DNA of 64,000 bases from Sulfuriferula sp. GTDB taxonomy: Bacteria; Pseudomonadota; Gammaproteobacteria; Burkholderiales; Sulfuriferulaceae. Position 1 is the first letter of the stretch, and the number at the start of each line of letters is the position of its first letter. The notes under the pieces were generated by a model. The model ran no database searches and was not told where the DNA came from. It worked only from the letters and a program-made list of their open reading frames with translations. The stretch lies in the NCBI GenBank assembly GCA_031291235.1, contig JARLJL010000013.1:1-64000 (forward strand). The letters are read 5' to 3'. Position numbers and translations under genes: made by a program. Positions 46,321-56,232 of the stretch are shown here, one piece after another.

Positions 46321-48105
46321 ATGCGTACTCATTATTGCGGCTCGGTTAACCGTGCTCATCTGGATCAAACTATTACTATCACCGGCTGGGCGCATCGTCG
46401 CCGCGATCACGGCGGTGTCATTTTCATCGACTTGCGCGATCGCGAAGGCATGATACAGGTCGTATGCGACCCCGACCGCGCCGACACGTTCAAAATCGCC
46501 GAAGAAATTCGCAGCGAATACGTATTGAAAATCACCGGCCGCGTGCGTGCGCGCCCGGAAGGCACCACCAACGCCAATCTGGCTACCGGCGAAATCGAAG
46601 TGCTGGCGCTGGATATCGAAGTGCTCAACGCTTCGGCAACGCCGCCGTTCCAGCTCGACGATGAAAACCTGTCGGAAAACGTACGCCTGACCCACCGCTA
46701 TCTGGATTTGCGCCGCCCGGTCATGCAGGCCAACATGCGCTTGCGTTACCGCGTTTCCAAAACCTTGCGCGACTATCTGGACAGCAACGGCTTCATGGAA
46801 ATCGAAACGCCGATGCTGACTCGCTCCACCCCGGAAGGTGCGCGCGACTACCTGGTACCGTCGCGAGTACATGCCGGGCAGTTTTACGCATTGCCGCAAT
46901 CGCCCCAGCTGTTCAAGCAGCTGCTGATGGTGTCCGGTTTCGACCGTTATTTCCAGATCACCAAATGTTTCCGCGACGAAGACTTGCGCGCCGACCGTCA
47001 GCCCGAATTCACCCAGGTCGATATCGAAACCTCGTTCATGTCCGAAGAGCAGATCATGGATCTGGTCGAAGACATGATCCGCAAAATGTTCAAGCAGGTA
47101 ATGGATATCGATCTGCCAGCGCCGTTCCCGCGCATGCCCTACTCCGAAGCCATGAACCGCTACGGCTCCGACAAACCCGACATGCGCGTGTCGCTGGAAA
47201 TCATCGAACTTACCGATCTGATGAAAACGGTAGACTTCAAGGTATTCCGCGGTGCAGCCGACATGGAAGGCGGCCGCGTTGCAGCCATGAATGTACCCGG
47301 CGGCGCCAGCCTGTCGCGCAAGGAAATCGACGATTACACCGATTTCGTCAAGATTTACGGCGCCAAAGGTCTGGCCTACATCAAGGTCAACGACGCCAGC
47401 CAAGTGACCGAACCCGGCCTGCAATCGCCTATCGTCAAATTCCTGCCAGAAGCCGCTTTGGCCGAGATCATCAAGCGTACCGGTGCAAAAAACGGCGACC
47501 TGATATTCTTCGGCGCGGACAAAGCCAAAATCGTCAACGACGCACTGGGGGCTTTACGCACCAAGGTCGGCCACGCGCACGGCCATGCCGTCAAGGAATG
47601 GCGGCCATTGTGGGTGGTGGACTTCCCCATGTTCGAATACAACGAAGACGAAAAACGCTGGGATGCGCTGCATCACCCCTTCACTGCACCCAAAGTCGGC
47701 CACGAAACCCTGCTCGAAACCAATCCCGGCGCCGCACTGTCGCGCGCCTATGACATGGTGCTGAACGGCTGGGAAGTCGGCGGCGGCTCTATCCGTATCC
47801 ACCAGCAGCAGGTGCAGGACATCGTGTTCCGCGCACTGGGTATCGGCGAAGAACAGGCTCGCGAAAAATTCGGCTTCCTGCTCGATGCGCTGCAATTCGG
47901 CGCCCCGCCGCACGGCGGTCTGGCATTCGGTCTGGACCGGTTGGTTGCGCTGATGGCCGGTGCGGAATCTATCCGCGATGTCATTGCCTTCCCCAAAACC
48001 CAGCGCGCCAACGATCTGATGACGCAAGCGCCGAACAATGTCGACGAAAAGCAATTGCGCGAACTGCATATTCGCCTGCGCAATCTGGAAGTCAACAAGG
48101 CTTAA
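46321..48105 (+). CDS. aspS: Aspartyl-tRNA synthetase, predicted non-discriminating (Asp/Asn)
   Basis: 594 residues with the N-terminal anticodon-binding OB fold, class II motif 2 ([18 protein letters not shown]), the bacterial GAD insertion domain and motif 3 ([12 protein letters not shown]). His30 (RRRDHGG) and Gly81 (RPEG) match the residues His31 and Gly82 that mark the non-discriminating enzyme of Pseudomonas aeruginosa; E. coli has Leu and Lys there. It would charge both tRNA Asp and tRNA Asn, with GatCAB amidating Asp-tRNA Asn. A strong terminator follows. Confidence 0.95.
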   Translation: MRTHYCGSVNRAHLDQTITITGWAHRRRDHGGVIFIDLRDREGMIQVVCDPDRADTFKIAEEIRSEYVLKITGRVRARPEGTTNANLATGEIEVLALDIEVLNASATPPFQLDDENLSENVRLTHRYLDLRRPVMQANMRLRYRVSKTLRDYLDSNGFMEIETPMLTRSTPEGARDYLVPSRVHAGQFYALPQSPQLFKQLLMVSGFDRYFQITKCFRDEDLRADRQPEFTQVDIETSFMSEEQIMDLVEDMIRKMFKQVMDIDLPAPFPRMPYSEAMNRYGSDKPDMRVSLEIIELTDLMKTVDFKVFRGAADMEGGRVAAMNVPGGASLSRKEIDDYTDFVKIYGAKGLAYIKVNDASQVTEPGLQSPIVKFLPEAALAEIIKRTGAKNGDLIFFGADKAKIVNDALGALRTKVGHAHGHAVKEWRPLWVVDFPMFEYNEDEKRWDALHHPFTAPKVGHETLLETNPGAALSRAYDMVLNGWEVGGGSIRIHQQQVQDIVFRALGIGEEQAREKFGFLLDALQFGAPPHGGLAFGLDRLVALMAGAESIRDVIAFPKTQRANDLMTQAPNNVDEKQLRELHIRLRNLEVNKA

Positions 48106-48132
48106 GCCAAAGTTTAAGCTAGGTGCAGCCGC

Positions 48133-48165
48133 AAAAAAGCCCAGGTCATAACCTGGGCTTTTTTA
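48133..48165. terminator. Bidirectional terminator after aspS
   Basis: AAGCCCAGGT (48137-48146) pairs with ACCTGGGCTT (48151-48160) around CATA, with an A-run before and a T-run after. It lies between convergent aspS and the porin gene. Confidence 0.9.
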
Positions 48166-48179
48166 TGGATCGCGCATAC

Positions 48180-49544
48180 TCAAAATTCGGTATGCAAGCG
48201 CACCGAAGCCACATTAACCGGTCCGCGATCGGCGTTATAGGCCGGGTTGCGAATATACTGCCAGTCCAGGGTTAACCAGGCATACTTCATAGCCTGCAAA
48301 TTATAGAAACTTTCCACTATCGTTTCAGGCCGGTAATTCAACCGCCCGTCACCGATAAAGAAACCCATGCCGCCTGCCGCCAGATAATCCCGATGCGCGG
48401 CCGACAAACCGTTACGGGCAAACGCCACGCCAACATTATCGTCAACTCGCCCCCATGCCGTGCCTTTAATCAACGTGCCTGCGGATACGGACTGATCGAT
48501 TTCGGTAAATGCATAGGTTTCGGTATTGCCGTCGGCCCAGCCTGCCCGCGCAAACACGCCTATGTCGTCGGAAATCGCCTGTTCCAGATTCAGCCCGAAA
48601 CCGTATTTGATCTGGTTGCCATTGCGCACCGCATTCAGATCCGGCGTGGTGCCGGTTGCCGCAGCCAGCGCAAGTGCGTTCTGATAGCGCGCCATGACGG
48701 CACGATTGCGAAAGGCTAGCAGACGCAATTTTCCCGGCTGGTTGGCAATACTGTGGCTATGTTCGATTTCTATCTGGTCGCCGTAATGTTCGAAAATATC
48801 GCTGTCCAGGCTGGACTCGTTAGGCAAATTGGGCTGAATGAAACGTCCGCCACGCAATGCCCAGTTATCGCGATACCACTCCAGCGCCGTGCCCCAGGAA
48901 TATCCGCGCGCATTGGCGGCATAATCAAACGAACCCTGATTCATGATGGCCCAGTTAAGGAACTGCGTGCGCGGATCATGGTTATACGCGTTATTGTCGA
49001 ATATATCGCTTACCGCCAGATTGCCGACCGTCCACACCAGACGGCGCTGGCTGACGCTCCCCGCCAGCTGGTTGAAATCCGATTCGACCGCGTCGCTATT
49101 GCCGCCCATATCCCAGGTCTGGCGTAAAAACAGCCGCGCAACATAAACGTTCAGACGCGGGCCTGCCGTACGCGCAATTTCGCCGTTGGTAAACCCGCCC
49201 AGACCAGTCAAACCGGATAACGGAATACCTTGCGCCGCTTCCGGATCGAAATAAATTTCTCCGCCAGCCCAGGGACGAAATCCGAACGCGGCGGTCATGG
49301 TATAGGAGTAGCTTTTTTCATGTTCGGCAGACAGACTGTGAGCGCCTGAATAATCTGCGCTGTATGCATCTTTGGCTTGCCAGACATAAGTCGCCTGAAA
49401 TTTGGCATTGCTGTCTTCCGTTTCGGCTGCATGCACCGAAGGCTGGCACGCCAACAGCGCGCCGCATATCAATACGGGGGGCAACAGAGGAAATTTGACA
49501 GGGGTGAGAAACGAGCGAAAACCGCCATGTTTTAAAATTGGCAC
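48180..49544 (-). CDS. Outer-membrane porin, OprB (carbohydrate-selective) type
   Basis: 454 residues with a signal peptide ending near PSVHAAET and a long beta-barrel pattern ending in Phe (VRLHTEF). The segments GFRPWAGGEIYFDPEAAQG, TFNQLAGSVSQRR-like SDFNQLAGS and YRDNWALRGGRF fit the OprB/alginate-export-like porins. Substrate is uncertain. The start is a GTG at 49544 without a strong ribosome-binding site. A SemiSWEET gene elsewhere in the window is the only other sugar-related transporter. Confidence 0.8.
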   Translation of the reverse strand: MPILKHGGFRSFLTPVKFPLLPPVLICGALLACQPSVHAAETEDSNAKFQATYVWQAKDAYSADYSGAHSLSAEHEKSYSYTMTAAFGFRPWAGGEIYFDPEAAQGIPLSGLTGLGGFTNGEIARTAGPRLNVYVARLFLRQTWDMGGNSDAVESDFNQLAGSVSQRRLVWTVGNLAVSDIFDNNAYNHDPRTQFLNWAIMNQGSFDYAANARGYSWGTALEWYRDNWALRGGRFIQPNLPNESSLDSDIFEHYGDQIEIEHSHSIANQPGKLRLLAFRNRAVMARYQNALALAAATGTTPDLNAVRNGNQIKYGFGLNLEQAISDDIGVFARAGWADGNTETYAFTEIDQSVSAGTLIKGTAWGRVDDNVGVAFARNGLSAAHRDYLAAGGMGFFIGDGRLNYRPETIVESFYNLQAMKYAWLTLDWQYIRNPAYNADRGPVNVASVRLHTEF

Positions 49545-49623
49545 GGACTATCCGATACTAAAAGACGCCGTGCATGATAACAAAGAAACGCTGCAGATTT
49601 ATGAAGCTTGGATGACGTTATCG

Positions 49624-49953
49624 TCAGGCAAATCCGCAGAAAACATCGCGCATCAGACTGATCAGTCGCAACGTACGGGTGTCGCCGACGCGATAATAAA
49701 CGCGATTGGCATCCTTGCGTGTACGCAGCACGCCCTTGTCGCGCAAAATGGCCAGATGCTGGGAAATATTGCTTTGCGATGTCCCTACATTATCCACGAT
49801 ATCCTGCACACTGACCTCACGGTCACCCAGCACGCACAAAATCTTCAGTCTCAGCGGATGCGACATGGCTTTCATCGCACGCGATGCCTGTTCGATATGC
49901 TCGTCTTTGTCGATCAAATCAACGTGTTCAAGATTGAGTGGGGATTCTGACAT
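49624..49953 (-). CDS. ArsR/SmtB-family transcriptional regulator
   Basis: 109 residues with a winged helix-turn-helix: SHPLRLKILCVLGDREVSVQDIVDNVGTSQSNISQHLAIL is the DNA-binding core. There is a single Cys near the C-terminus and no CxC metal site, so it may sense something other than metals. It is divergent from gpmI and upstream of the porin on the same strand. Confidence 0.88.
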   Translation of the reverse strand: MSESPLNLEHVDLIDKDEHIEQASRAMKAMSHPLRLKILCVLGDREVSVQDIVDNVGTSQSNISQHLAILRDKGVLRTRKDANRVYYRVGDTRTLRLISLMRDVFCGFA

Positions 49954-50084
49954 TCGTTAACCAGGATAATTAGATGACAATATTATTATAATGCATAGCT
50001 GGTTAAAATATACTAAAATCGCCGTGACAATCAAGAATATAATCTCACCGTTATTTGCGCACAGCACTCAAGAAAGACACCACC

Positions 50085-51620
50085 GTGACCCCTGCATTAT
50101 TGATCATTCTCGATGGTTTCGGTTGCCGTAAATGCAACACCGACAACGCCATAGCACTCGCAGACAAACCCAATTGGGACAAGTACTGGAAACAATACCC
50201 CCACACCCTGATACAAGCATCGGAATCAGCCGTCGGGCTCCCCTCTGGGCAAATGGGCAATTCCGAAGTCGGGCATCTGAATATCGGCGCCGGTCGCGTG
50301 GTATATCAGGAATTTACCCGTATCGACCTGGCCATCAAGGGTACCTCATTCTTCGCCAACCCGGCACTCAAGCATGCCATCGACGTCGCCAAGCAGAACG
50401 ACAAGGCATTGCATATACTGGGCCTGCTCTCCGACGGCGGCGTACACAGTCATGAACGCCATATTCACGCCATGCTGGCCATGGCCGCCAATGAAGGCAT
50501 GAAGCAGGTTTATCTGCATATATTTCTGGATGGGCGCGACACGGCGCCGAAGAGTGCGGAAATTTTTATCGCCAATCTCCAGGCCAAAATCGATGAACTG
50601 CAAACCGGACGAATTGCATCGATGATAGGGCGCTATTACGCCATGGACAGAGATAGCCGCTGGCAGCGTGTAAAAGCCGCCTACGACCTGATCACTCAGG
50701 GCAAGGGCGAATTCAGCGCACCCGATGCATTAACCGGACTCAATCAGGCCTACGCCCGCGGCGAGACCGACGAATTCATCAAGGCCACCAGCATCGTTCC
50801 GCCCGGCATGTCCCCAGTCCGAGTGGAAGACGGCGACAGCATGATATTCATGAATTTCCGCTCGGATCGCGCACGGCAAATTTCGCGCACATTCATAGAA
50901 CCGGATTTTCATGAATTCGAACGCGAATATCAGCCCAAACTTGCCGATTTCTGCACCCTGACAGGGTACAGCGACGAATTCGACGTTTCCGTAGCTTTCC
51001 CGCCCGAACGCATCCGCAACGGTTTCGGCGAATACATTGCGCAACTGGGATTGAAACAGCTGCGCATCGCCGAAACTGAAAAATATCCGCACGTCACTTT
51101 CTTTTTCAACGGCGGCGAAGAAACCGTTTACCCCGGCGAAGAACGCATCATGGTCGCCTCGCCGGATGTGGCTACTTACGACCTGAAACCGGAGATGAGT
51201 GCCGTCGAACTCACCGACAAACTGGTAACGGCCATCGAACGCCGGGAATTTGACGCCATCATTTGCAATTACGCCAATGCCGACATGGTCGGTCATACCG
51301 GCAATCTGGCAGCGGCCATCAAGGCGATCGAAACCCTGGATCAATGTCTGGGACGCGTCATTCCGGCGATGCTGGCGGCAGGCGGCGAAATACTGATTAC
51401 TGCCGACCACGGCAATGCCGAGCTCATGCTGGATGAAACCACACGTCAGGCGTATACCGCGCACACCACCAATCTGGTGCCGCTGCTTTATATCGGCCAG
51501 CGCCGTGCCGCATTAACCGATGCCGGCGCGCTGGAAGACATCAGTCCAACCATGCTCAATATAATGGGAGTGGCGCAGCCTGCCGAAATGACAGGCAAGT
51601 CACTGATTGCCTTCGAGTGA
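50085..51620 (+). CDS. gpmI: 2,3-bisphosphoglycerate-independent phosphoglycerate mutase
   Basis: About 511 residues. The alkaline-phosphatase-like metal centre has LLIILDGFG at the N-terminus and the catalytic Ser60 in GQMGNSEVGHLNIGAGR; HGNAE and NYANADMVGHTG provide later ligands. It interconverts 3- and 2-phosphoglycerate using Mn. GTG at 50085 is the likely start because the family begins directly before xPALLIILDGFG; the ORF is open to 50055. First gene of gpmI-envC-ctp-moeB. Confidence 0.94.
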   Translation: MTPALLIILDGFGCRKCNTDNAIALADKPNWDKYWKQYPHTLIQASESAVGLPSGQMGNSEVGHLNIGAGRVVYQEFTRIDLAIKGTSFFANPALKHAIDVAKQNDKALHILGLLSDGGVHSHERHIHAMLAMAANEGMKQVYLHIFLDGRDTAPKSAEIFIANLQAKIDELQTGRIASMIGRYYAMDRDSRWQRVKAAYDLITQGKGEFSAPDALTGLNQAYARGETDEFIKATSIVPPGMSPVRVEDGDSMIFMNFRSDRARQISRTFIEPDFHEFEREYQPKLADFCTLTGYSDEFDVSVAFPPERIRNGFGEYIAQLGLKQLRIAETEKYPHVTFFFNGGEETVYPGEERIMVASPDVATYDLKPEMSAVELTDKLVTAIERREFDAIICNYANADMVGHTGNLAAAIKAIETLDQCLGRVIPAMLAAGGEILITADHGNAELMLDETTRQAYTAHTTNLVPLLYIGQRRAALTDAGALEDISPTMLNIMGVAQPAEMTGKSLIAFE

Positions 51621-52831
51621 ACTCACACTGTTTTACTGCCGGCATAGCGCTTGTGTTGATATTGCTCGACACAAGCGCGCTTGCCGCTCAGGACGCAAGC
51701 GAATTAGCCGCGATCCACGCCAGAATAGAGCAGCTGCGCCAGCAGAACCATGCCGCGGAATCCAATCGCAACCGCGCCGCCGATGCACTGCAACAATCCG
51801 AGCGCGCTATCAGCGACACCAATCGCGCCCTGTTCGAGCTCGACCAGCAACGTAACGCCACCGAGCTCGGATTAACGCAGCTGCACAGCCAAAGCGACAC
51901 GGCACGCAAAGCCATCACACGCCAGCAACAGGCATTGATGAATCTGATACGTCAACAATATTTTTCCGGTCAGGCAGACACCGCAAAACTGCTAATGAAC
52001 GGCGGAAACCCGAATCAGATTACACGCAATCTGACCTACTTCAGTTATATCAGCCGCGCCCGCAATCAATTGATCGCCGAGTTGCAGCAAAACCTCAACC
52101 AGCTCGATCAATTGACGCAAACGCAGCAGCAACAACAAGCGCAGCTTGACAGCATCCGCCGGCAACGCGAACAGCAGCGGGCGGAACTGCAAAAGCAGCA
52201 CCAGATAAAACAGCAAGTTGTCAAAAGCCTCGGTTCCGAAATTCAGCAGCAGCGCCAGCAAATCGCTACGCTGGAACAGGATGAGAAACGCATCACCAAA
52301 CTGATGCAGGATCTTGCCAGAGCCATCGCCAAACGCAAGGCCGAGGCAGCCGCAGCCAAGGCACGCAGACCAAGTGCGCCGATTTCCAACGGGCCCAAAG
52401 AACGGCAGATTGCGCAGCCGTTTACACCTGAAATCGGATTCGGCCGCCTCAAGGGCCACCTGATTATGCCTACCCGGGGGGAACTTATCCACCGTTTCGG
52501 GACTCCACGGGAACAGGGCGGTACATTATGGAAAGGCCTGTTTATCAAAGCGCCTGCCGGTCAGCCGGTACACAGCGTAGCCGACGGTCAGGTCGTATTT
52601 GCCGACTGGCTGCGCGGGTTCGGCAACCTGATCATCATCGATCACGGCGGCGGCTATATGAGTCTGTACAGCAATAATGAAACCCTGTATAAACAGGTAG
52701 GAAACAGCGTCAAGGCTGGCGATACCATCGCCAGCGTAGGTAACACCGGCGGCAATAGCGAGACGGGTTTATATTTTGAATTACGCTATCAGAGTCAAGC
52801 ATTTGACCCCAGTAATTGGATAGCACGGTAA
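51617..52831 (+). CDS. envC: Murein hydrolase activator, EnvC-like (degenerate M23)
   Basis: 404 residues with a signal peptide, a long coiled coil (about 28-250, very rich in Gln, Glu and Arg) and a C-terminal LytM/M23 domain. The zinc ligands of active M23 peptidases are missing: the HxxxD position reads LFIKAP and the HxH position reads LYFELRY. This matches EnvC, which activates amidases AmiA/B at the septum instead of cutting peptidoglycan. GTG start overlaps the gpmI stop by four bases. Confidence 0.9.
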   Translation: MNSHCFTAGIALVLILLDTSALAAQDASELAAIHARIEQLRQQNHAAESNRNRAADALQQSERAISDTNRALFELDQQRNATELGLTQLHSQSDTARKAITRQQQALMNLIRQQYFSGQADTAKLLMNGGNPNQITRNLTYFSYISRARNQLIAELQQNLNQLDQLTQTQQQQQAQLDSIRRQREQQRAELQKQHQIKQQVVKSLGSEIQQQRQQIATLEQDEKRITKLMQDLARAIAKRKAEAAAAKARRPSAPISNGPKERQIAQPFTPEIGFGRLKGHLIMPTRGELIHRFGTPREQGGTLWKGLFIKAPAGQPVHSVADGQVVFADWLRGFGNLIIIDHGGGYMSLYSNNETLYKQVGNSVKAGDTIASVGNTGGNSETGLYFELRYQSQAFDPSNWIAR

Positions 52832-52850
52832 ACAAACAAGGATGCCAGCA

Positions 52851-54314
52851 ATGCGTAACAAATTACAAAAATTAAGTTTAGTCGGATCCGGTGTTGTCAT
52901 CGGCGTCGCCCTCTCGCTAAACCTCCCTGCCATCGCCGACCGCGAAGCGGCAACCCAGCCACTGCCGCTCGACGAACTGCGCGAATTCACCGAAGTATTC
53001 GGCAAAATCAAAAGCGATTATGTCGAACCCGTCGACGACAAGAAACTCATCGACCAGGCAATCAACGGCATGCTGTCCGGACTGGATCCGCATTCGGCGT
53101 ATATGAATGCAGACGAATTCAAGGAATTGCAAGTCGGCACGCAAGGCGAATTCGGCGGACTGGGCATAGAAGTCGGCATGGAAGACGGCTTTGTCAAAGT
53201 GGTCTCGCCGATAGAAGACACGCCCGCCCAGAAAGCCGGACTGAAAAGCGGCGACCTGATCATCAAGCTTGACGATACACCGGTCAAGGGGCTGACCATT
53301 AACGATGCAGTCAAACGCATGCGCGGCAAGCCCAACACGCCGATTACGCTGACCATCGTGCGTAAAGGCATGGACAAGCCGTTCACCGTTACCCTGATAC
53401 GCGCCATCATCAAGGTCAAGAGCGTCAAATACAAACTGGTCGAACCCAATTTCGGCTATGTGCGCATCACCCAGTTCCAGGAACGTACCGGCGAAAATCT
53501 GGCAGAAGCGATCAACGCCCTGCTGAAAGACAACAAAGGCCCGCTGAAAGGCATCGTACTGGATCTGCGCAACGATCCGGGCGGCCTGCTTAACAGCGCG
53601 GTCGGCGTTTCCGCCACCTTCCTCAAACCCGACAGCCTCGTAGTCTACACCGATGGCCGCACGGAAGATTCGAAGATGAAACTGACTGCGACGCCAGATT
53701 TCTACCTGCGCGGCGATCAAGCAGACTACATCAAGGATCTGCCGGCATGGATCAAAACCGTACCGATGGTCGTGCTCGTCAACGCCGGCTCTGCCTCCGC
53801 ATCCGAGATTGTTGCCGGCGCCCTGCAAGATCATAAACGCGCCATTATTCTGGGTACCCAATCCTTCGGCAAAGGCTCGGTACAGACCATATTGCCGCTG
53901 GGCAACGGTACCGGCATCAAACTGACCACTGCACGCTACTTCACCCCTAGCGGTCGCTCCATCCAGGCCAAAGGCATTACCCCGGATATCATCGTCGAAG
54001 AAGGCAAGGTAGTGGACAGCAACGATCAGGACGGCTTTGGCGTACGTGAATCGGATCTGGAAAATCACCTGAGCAATCCGAATTCGCCAAGCCCTATCGA
54101 TATTCCGACTCCGCCGAAAATCGTCGCCCCGGAAAAAACCGGCGACAAATCGGCCAAAAAGACCAAGCTTGAGCCGGGCGAAATCGTATCCAAGGACGAC
54201 TTCCAGCTCAATCAGGCGTTGAGTTTGTTAAAAGGCATTAACATCCTCAAAAACATCGACTCGTCTGCAAAGCCAATCAAGAGCAACGCCGTTGAAAGCA
54301 GCACTGCCAAGTAA
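52851..54314 (+). CDS. ctp: C-terminal processing protease, S41 family
   Basis: 487 residues with an N-terminal signal/anchor (VGSGVVIGVALSLNLPAIA), a PDZ domain (about 90-175) and the S41A protease core. The catalytic Ser is in GSASASEIVAGAL and the Lys in SFGKGSVQT. It is a periplasmic protease that trims C-termini. The second ATG (52851) lies nine bases after AAGG and is preferred to 52842, which abuts it. The envC-ctp pair is conserved and may act together on the cell wall. Confidence 0.93.
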   Translation: MRNKLQKLSLVGSGVVIGVALSLNLPAIADREAATQPLPLDELREFTEVFGKIKSDYVEPVDDKKLIDQAINGMLSGLDPHSAYMNADEFKELQVGTQGEFGGLGIEVGMEDGFVKVVSPIEDTPAQKAGLKSGDLIIKLDDTPVKGLTINDAVKRMRGKPNTPITLTIVRKGMDKPFTVTLIRAIIKVKSVKYKLVEPNFGYVRITQFQERTGENLAEAINALLKDNKGPLKGIVLDLRNDPGGLLNSAVGVSATFLKPDSLVVYTDGRTEDSKMKLTATPDFYLRGDQADYIKDLPAWIKTVPMVVLVNAGSASASEIVAGALQDHKRAIILGTQSFGKGSVQTILPLGNGTGIKLTTARYFTPSGRSIQAKGITPDIIVEEGKVVDSNDQDGFGVRESDLENHLSNPNSPSPIDIPTPPKIVAPEKTGDKSAKKTKLEPGEIVSKDDFQLNQALSLLKGINILKNIDSSAKPIKSNAVESSTAK

Positions 54315-54319
54315 CAAGC

Positions 54320-55066
54320 ATGCAAGATGCCGACCTGCTGCGTTACAGCCGCCATATTCTACTCAATGACATTGGCATAGCAGGTCAGCAAGCCATACTC
54401 GACGCCCGCGTCCTCATTATCGGCGCGGGCGGACTGGGTTCCCCGGTCGCACTCTACCTTGCAGCCAGCGGCATCGGCCGTATCAGCATCGCCGACGACG
54501 ACCGTGTCGATACCAGCAACCTGCAACGGCAAATCATGCACGACGATGCCGCGGTCGGACAAAACAAAGCATTATCTGCGGCAGCCGGCATCCACCGACT
54601 CAACCCGCACGTCCTCGTCACCCCCATTACCGAACGCCTGTCAGGCAGTGCGCTCGACAAAGCGGTTGCCGGACACGACATCATCGTCGATGCCAGCGAC
54701 AATTTCGCCACGCGCCATGCCATCAACCGCGCCTGCGTCGCGCACCGCAAACCGCTGGTATCCGGCGCGGCAGTGCGCTTTGACGGACAGATCACCGTCT
54801 TCGATCTACGCTACGCAGACAGCCCCTGCTATCATTGTCTGTACCCGGATAGCAGCGAAGCCGACGAAATACGCTGCGCAGAAAACGGCGTATTTTCGCC
54901 GCTGGTCGGCATTATCGGCGCCACCCAGGCCGCCGAAGCCCTCAAACTCATCACTGGCGCCGGACAAACGCTGCAAGGCCGACTGTTGCTGCTGGATGCA
55001 CTCGACATGCAATGGCGCAGCATCAGGCTCAAGCGTGATCCGGAGTGCCGCATCTGCAGTCGTTAA
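54320..55066 (+). CDS. moeB: Molybdopterin-synthase adenylyltransferase
   Basis: 248 residues of the E1-like ThiF/MoeB/HesA family. The ATP-binding GAGGLGSP lies at about 34-41, followed by DDDRVDTSNLQRQ, and two CxxC pairs (CYHC and CRIC) bind zinc. MoeB adenylylates the C-terminal Gly-Gly of MoaD, which is encoded at 6,971 in this window. ThiF activity is a possible second role. It starts six bases after ctp. Confidence 0.9.
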   Translation: MQDADLLRYSRHILLNDIGIAGQQAILDARVLIIGAGGLGSPVALYLAASGIGRISIADDDRVDTSNLQRQIMHDDAAVGQNKALSAAAGIHRLNPHVLVTPITERLSGSALDKAVAGHDIIVDASDNFATRHAINRACVAHRKPLVSGAAVRFDGQITVFDLRYADSPCYHCLYPDSSEADEIRCAENGVFSPLVGIIGATQAAEALKLITGAGQTLQGRLLLLDALDMQWRSIRLKRDPECRICSR

Positions 55067-55119
55067 CATCCGCACGTTGATCCGTGACCATAATTGAATT
55101 GGGTATAGAGCCTCCAGAT

Positions 55120-56232
55120 TTAGAAATCCATGCTTTTCAGCAGTTGGGTTTTGCCATAATGCTCATCAAAACCATAGGCATCCAGATGCACCTTGCCGCT
55201 GGCATGCAATTGGACTATCGCCCAGGCATACATACGGTCGGTCGGATTCTTTGAATCGCCGACTTTGGCGGCGAACGGCGAACCGCCTGAGCCGACCAGC
55301 ACTTGCCAGGATTTGCCGCCGCTGGCTTTGGCCGGCTGGGAAATATTGAAGATATGCTCATGTCCGCAGAAATAAGTCGCGCCGGCGTTTTCTATGACCT
55401 GCCAGAACTGTTTCTGCTGCTCGGCATCGTGATCCAGACCCGACGGTTTCATACCGGGTTTGAAATAATAGGTAAACGCCAGTTTGTGGCCGAACACGAA
55501 TTCGTGCTTCATACCGCGCGCTTGCGCTTGCTGCAGATCTTCCCGCAACCAGTTGGTCGGTGCATGTCCATCATAGCCTACCGGATCGGTATTAATCACG
55601 GCAAAATGGCTGTCCCCGTAATCGAATGAAAAGCTGAGCTGCGACTGATTCGTCTGTATGTGGTCTGCGTTGCCGATTGCCGGGGTATTAGCGACATCAA
55701 AGGCGCTGATGCTGTTGCCGGTAATGGTTTTCCAGCGACCGGCATCCATAATGAGATCGCCCATATTGTCGCGCCAGCTGTTTTCCTTGCGCGCTTGCGC
55801 CGCTTTTTTGCTTTTGCCGTCTTCGGTTATTTTATCCCGCACCTCGTGGTTGCCGGGCACAGGCACGACATACGTCCCCGTTTCCATCAGGTTGGCCATC
55901 ATTCCGCGCCAGTAGGCATATTGCCGGTTCAGGGTCGCGTCATCGGCATTGTATCCGTAGATCATGTCGCCGTTAAAAAACAGCGCCTGCGGTTTTTTTT
56001 CCTGAATCTCGCGAATGATGCGCGACAGGCCTTTGGTATTTTGCAGCCAGATCCGATCCTGCCCGCTCAAATCGTCGCCCGGTTCCGCACGGGAATCGCC
56101 TACCGTGGCGAATGACATCACCACGGGATCGGCTTTGACCGCATAAGCACTGGATTGCGCAGCAAGTAGCGAAACGCCCAGAACCGAACCGATGAACAGA
56201 CGTTGAAATCCAGACGTAGCAAGCAATACCAT
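55120..56232 (-). CDS. Exported calcineurin-like metallophosphoesterase
   Basis: 370 residues with a signal peptide (LFIGSVLGVSLLAAQSSAYA). Metal-binding motifs of the metallophosphoesterase fold are visible in order: VGDSR (D), NGDMIYG (GD), PGNHEV (GNH), FGHKLAF (GH) and FCGHEHIF (GHxH). It should act in the periplasm or outside on phosphate esters; substrate unknown. It diverges from a TonB-dependent receptor across a 326-bp gap with Pho-box-like repeats, suggesting phosphate scavenging (inference). Confidence 0.88.
   Translation of the reverse strand: MVLLATSGFQRLFIGSVLGVSLLAAQSSAYAVKADPVVMSFATVGDSRAEPGDDLSGQDRIWLQNTKGLSRIIREIQEKKPQALFFNGDMIYGYNADDATLNRQYAYWRGMMANLMETGTYVVPVPGNHEVRDKITEDGKSKKAAQARKENSWRDNMGDLIMDAGRWKTITGNSISAFDVANTPAIGNADHIQTNQSQLSFSFDYGDSHFAVINTDPVGYDGHAPTNWLREDLQQAQARGMKHEFVFGHKLAFTYYFKPGMKPSGLDHDAEQQKQFWQVIENAGATYFCGHEHIFNISQPAKASGGKSWQVLVGSGGSPFAAKVGDSKNPTDRMYAWAIVQLHASGKVHLDAYGFDEHYGKTQLLKSMDF

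Noticed and set aside
46300-47424. 374-codon open frame on the minus strand
   Set aside because: Antisense to aspS; composition (His, Gln, Phe-rich) is typical of a shadow frame.
51617-52831. Active M23 endopeptidase
   Set aside because: The zinc-ligand positions are replaced (LFIKAP and LYFELRY), so an EnvC-type activator is the better call.
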